From contig USMK01000031.1 in assembly GCA_900555835.1 (NCBI GenBank), positions 1-16,459 on the forward strand: DNA of 16,459 nucleotides, read 5' to 3'. The translations under genes were made by a program, and so were the position numbers. The DNA comes from an uncultured Clostridium sp. Lineage in GTDB: Bacteria > Bacillota > Clostridia > TANB77 > CAG-508. Below, piece after piece: positions 14,392-16,459 of this stretch; the first letter of the stretch is position 1, and each line of letters starts with the position of its first letter. The notes beneath the pieces are model-generated. The model was given only the letters and a program-made list of their open reading frames with translations, did not search any database and was not told where the DNA came from.

Positions 14392-15457
14392 ATGAATCCA
14401 AGAATTAAATGTTTAAGAAATCAGCTTAATTCTTTAAACATTGAAGGAATGATTGTTTCTAATCCAATAAATATTAAATATTTAACAAATTTAGATGCAG
14501 AAGGAGAGCTTTTGATTACTAGAAAAGAAAATATATTTCTTACAGATAGTAGATATATTGAAGCGGTAAATAGTGCGTTAACGATAGATTCAGAAATAAT
14601 TGCTTGGGATAAAAGAGGAATGATAAGAGAAGATTATGAAAATTTCTTCTTATTTTGTGAAAAAGTTGGATTTGAAGAAAGCTATGTAACATATGAACAA
14701 TATAAAAATATTATGCAACTATATAGAATAAATGAACTTGTTGAAACAGAAGGCATAATTGAAAAACAAAGACGTATAAAAGATGAGGACGAGATAAAAA
14801 ACATAGAAAAAGCATGTGAAATTACAGATAAATGTTTTGAATTTTTGAAAACTTATATAAAAATAGGAATGACAGAAAGAGAAGTTGCATATAAAATTCA
14901 AGATTTTTTCATAAAAAACGGAGCAGAAGGAGTTTCATTTGACCCGATTGTAGCAACAGGTACAAATTCTTCAATGCCACATAGTGTGGTTACAGATAAG
15001 AAAATAGAAAAAGGAGATATTATTTTAATTGACTTAGGTTGTAAATACAACGGATATTGTTCAGATATGACAAGAACAATATTTATGGGAGAAATGGATG
15101 ATACCATAAAGTCAGCATATGACCTAGTTCTAAGCGTTCAAGAACAAGCCTTATCTGAGATGAAAGAGGGAGCAAATATAAAAAATATTACAAAAAATGT
15201 TGAACAAGAGCTAAAAATTAACAGATTTGATTTAATTCATGCACTAGGACATGGAGTTGGACTGGATGTACATGAAATTCCGGTACTATCTTCAAAATAT
15301 GATAATTTATTAAAAGAAAATATGGTTATTGCAGTAGAACCACGGTGTGTATGTTACAAAATCATTTGGAATAAGAATAGAAGATACTATATTGATAACA
15401 AAAAATGGTTGCATAAATTTAACTAAATCTGAGAAGAATTATACTATAATAGCTTGA
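14392..15457 (+). CDS. M24 (Xaa-Pro) aminopeptidase, needs a +1 shift
   Basis: Cytoplasmic dinuclear metallopeptidase of the M24 (pita-bread) fold; relatives remove N-terminal residues before proline. The start is the ATG at 14392 behind AGGGGTGA; a GTG at 14383 would overlap that site. There is a creatinase-like N-terminal domain (residues about 1-125), then the catalytic domain. Metal ligands visible are Asp214 (LIDLG), Asp225 (CSDMTRT), His287 (HALGHGVGLDVHE) and Glu316 (AVEP). At residue 318 an in-frame CGG (15343) interrupts the frame. Omitting the C restores AVEPGVYVTKSFGIRIEDT with the fifth ligand Glu330, then TILITKNGCINLT, ending at 15457 (354 aa, normal length). In the standard code the enzyme would lose Glu330 and end in an unrelated 29-residue tail. 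It lies directly upstream of efp, the classic Firmicute arrangement. Confidence 0.88.
15343..15345 (+). other. In-frame CGG at +1 frame junction of the M24 peptidase gene
   Basis: The zero frame reads GAA-CCA-CGG-TGT; omitting the C gives GAA-CCA-GGT-GTG, i.e. EPGVY, one of the most conserved motifs of M24 peptidases. It restores the last metal-ligand glutamate 12 residues downstream. Confidence 0.9.
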
Positions 15458-15482
15458 TTTTTTGAGATAAATGTAGTAAAAT
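15454..15482 (+). promoter_or_regulatory. Likely promoter of efp
   Basis: TTGATT (15454-15459), 17-bp spacer, TAAAAT (15477-15482). The -35 overlaps the corrected stop codon of the M24 gene (15455-15457). Transcription would begin near 15489, upstream of AAAAGGGG at 15503-15510. Confidence 0.6.
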
Positions 15483-15518
15483 ATTAACATAAATTTTATT
15501 TGAAAAGGGGTTATAATT

Positions 15519-16085
15519 ATGGCAGAAGTATATATGGCAGGAGATGTAAGAAACGGAACTACATTTGAATTAGACAATTCAGTATATAAGGTTGTAGAAT
15601 TTCAACACGTAAAACCAGGAAAAGGAGCTGCATTTGTAAGAACAAAATTAAAGAATGTAATTACAGGAGCTGTACTTGAAAAAACATTTAATCCATCAGA
15701 AAAATTACAAGGTGCTGAAATTGAAAAAAGAGATATGCAATATCTTTACAATGATGAAAATTTATATTATTTCATGGATAATGAAACATATGAGCAAATC
15801 CCTCTTAACAAAGAACAATTAGGTGATGCTTTAAAATTCATTAAAGAAAATATGAATTGTAAAATACTTTCTTTCAAAGGTAAAGTATTTGCTGTTGAAC
15901 CACCAATGTTTGTTGAGTTGGAAGTTACATATACTGAACCTGGATTTAGTGGAAATACAACAACAACTTCTGGAAAACCAGCTACACTTGAAAATGGATA
16001 TGAAATATCAGTACCTTTATTTGTTAATATTGGTGATGTAATAAGAATCGATACTAGAACTGGTGAGTACATGGAAAGAATTTAG
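15519..16085 (+). CDS. efp: Translation elongation factor P
   Basis: EF-P binds the ribosome between the P and E sites and relieves stalling at polyproline and similar sequences. The 188-aa product matches the family throughout: GDVRNGTTFELDN, then FQHVKPGKGAAFVRTKLKN with the tip lysine Lys35 (the residue that is modified in many bacteria), TGAVLEKTFNPSEKL, MQYLYNDENLYYFMDNETYEQ, and the C-terminal VPLFVNIGDVIRIDTRTGEY signature. The ATG at 15519 lies eight bases after AAAAGGGG. It follows the M24 peptidase gene by about 60 bp with its own likely promoter. It is intact, has no in-frame CGG, and shows nothing odd. Confidence 0.97.
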   Translation: MAEVYMAGDVRNGTTFELDNSVYKVVEFQHVKPGKGAAFVRTKLKNVITGAVLEKTFNPSEKLQGAEIEKRDMQYLYNDENLYYFMDNETYEQIPLNKEQLGDALKFIKENMNCKILSFKGKVFAVEPPMFVELEVTYTEPGFSGNTTTTSGKPATLENGYEISVPLFVNIGDVIRIDTRTGEYMERI

Positions 16086-16105
16086 TCAAAAGGAGACTTA
16101 AATTA

Positions 16106-16459
16106 GTGTCAGATTTAGAAAAGCAATATCAAAAAATGATTGAGACTTTGGAAAATTCAATTAAAGATAAAGATGAATTAATGAAAGCAAAAGAACAACT
16201 AGATGATATTGTATCCATTGTTGTTGATGATTGTAATGAGATAATGGATAGATATGATGAGAGGATAAAAAAAATTCAAGATAAAAATAGTGAGTATGAA
16301 ACTAGAATTACGATTTTAGAAGAAAAACTAAGATATTTTGAAAAGATGGTTGAAAGCGAAGATTATGATTTCTTTATTACTTGTCCTTATTGTGGATTTG
16401 AATTTCAAACTGATTATGACGATGAGATTGATGAAATTGAATGCCCAGAGTGTGGCCAG
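16106..16459 (+). CDS. Partial coiled-coil protein with zinc ribbon (C-terminus outside window)
   Basis: The start is GTG at 16106, ten bases after AAAGGAG (16089-16095) and 20 bp after the efp stop, so it is probably cotranscribed with efp. The 118 visible residues begin MSDLEKQYQKMIETLENS, form an acidic/lysine-rich helical coiled coil (about 3-85), and then show a zinc-ribbon pattern with two Cys pairs: CPYCGFEF at about 93-100 and ECPECG at about 112-117. Proteins with a coiled coil plus acidic zinc ribbon (CD1247-like) are, as I recall, found near efp in Clostridia, which would fit, but the assignment is tentative. The window ends inside the gene, right after the second Cys pair. Confidence 0.75.
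   Translation, partial: MSDLEKQYQKMIETLENSIKDKDELMKAKEQLDDIVSIVVDDCNEIMDRYDERIKKIQDKNSEYETRITILEEKLRYFEKMVESEDYDFFITCPYCGFEFQTDYDDEIDEIECPECGQ

Noticed and set aside
9669..15345. Explaining the CGG junctions as random sequencing errors or pseudogenes
   Set aside because: Not excluded, but set aside as the main reading: all four clear junctions are the same base in the same codon phase at conserved glycines, many other GG sites are unaffected, and the genes show no other damage. Raw reads would decide.

Overview
The window is AT-rich DNA that reads as a low-GC, Gram-positive, spore-forming Firmicute, probably an uncultured or gut-type Clostridia member. The evidence is GGAGG-type ribosome binding sites, clean sigma-A promoters (TTGACA-like, 17 bp, TATAAT), intrinsic terminators, a SleB-type cortex-lytic enzyme, a SpoVB-type flippase, and the neighbourhood yqeG / prepilin peptidase / M24 aminopeptidase / efp. 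The species cannot be named from this sequence.

Region 1 (1-9320) lies between two copies of tRNA-Asn(GTT) sequence. The first copy is cut by the window edge; its 40 visible bases are identical to the 3' half of the complete copy at 9245-9320. Between them are a MacB-like ABC exporter pair (ATPase plus an FtsX-type permease with a very long extracytoplasmic coiled coil), an orphan helical 187-aa protein behind a consensus promoter, and a two-gene unit. That unit encodes a giant protein, with about nine 26-residue helical repeats and a C-terminal class-I-like nucleotidyltransferase domain, followed by a 154-aa protein with a basic tail. The giant gene ends in an A-rich tract. An open frame without a start codon continues from there in the -1 frame to 2 bp before the next gene, so its C-terminus is probably about 97 residues longer when read through a -1 shift.

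Region 2 (9392-16459) is chromosomal housekeeping and sporulation DNA: spoVB-like flippase (minus), sleB-like (plus), an MFS transporter (minus), then the plus-strand run yqeG, prepilin peptidase, M24 peptidase, efp, and a partial coiled-coil/zinc-ribbon protein.

The most notable signal is in region 2. Three conserved genes are each broken in the standard reading, and every break is the same event: an in-frame CGG codon where the family has a conserved glycine. Skipping only the C (NNN-C-GGN) restores the full-length protein. This happens twice in spoVB, once near the start of the prepilin peptidase, once in the M24 peptidase (where it restores the last metal-ligand glutamate), and perhaps once more at the prepilin peptidase C-terminus. 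In-frame CGG is otherwise absent from all the genes here except for one codon in the orphan 187-aa gene. I read this as a candidate lineage-wide +1 frameshift, or four-base decoding, at CGG. A sequencing artefact or pseudogenisation would have to mimic a codon-phase-specific pattern.
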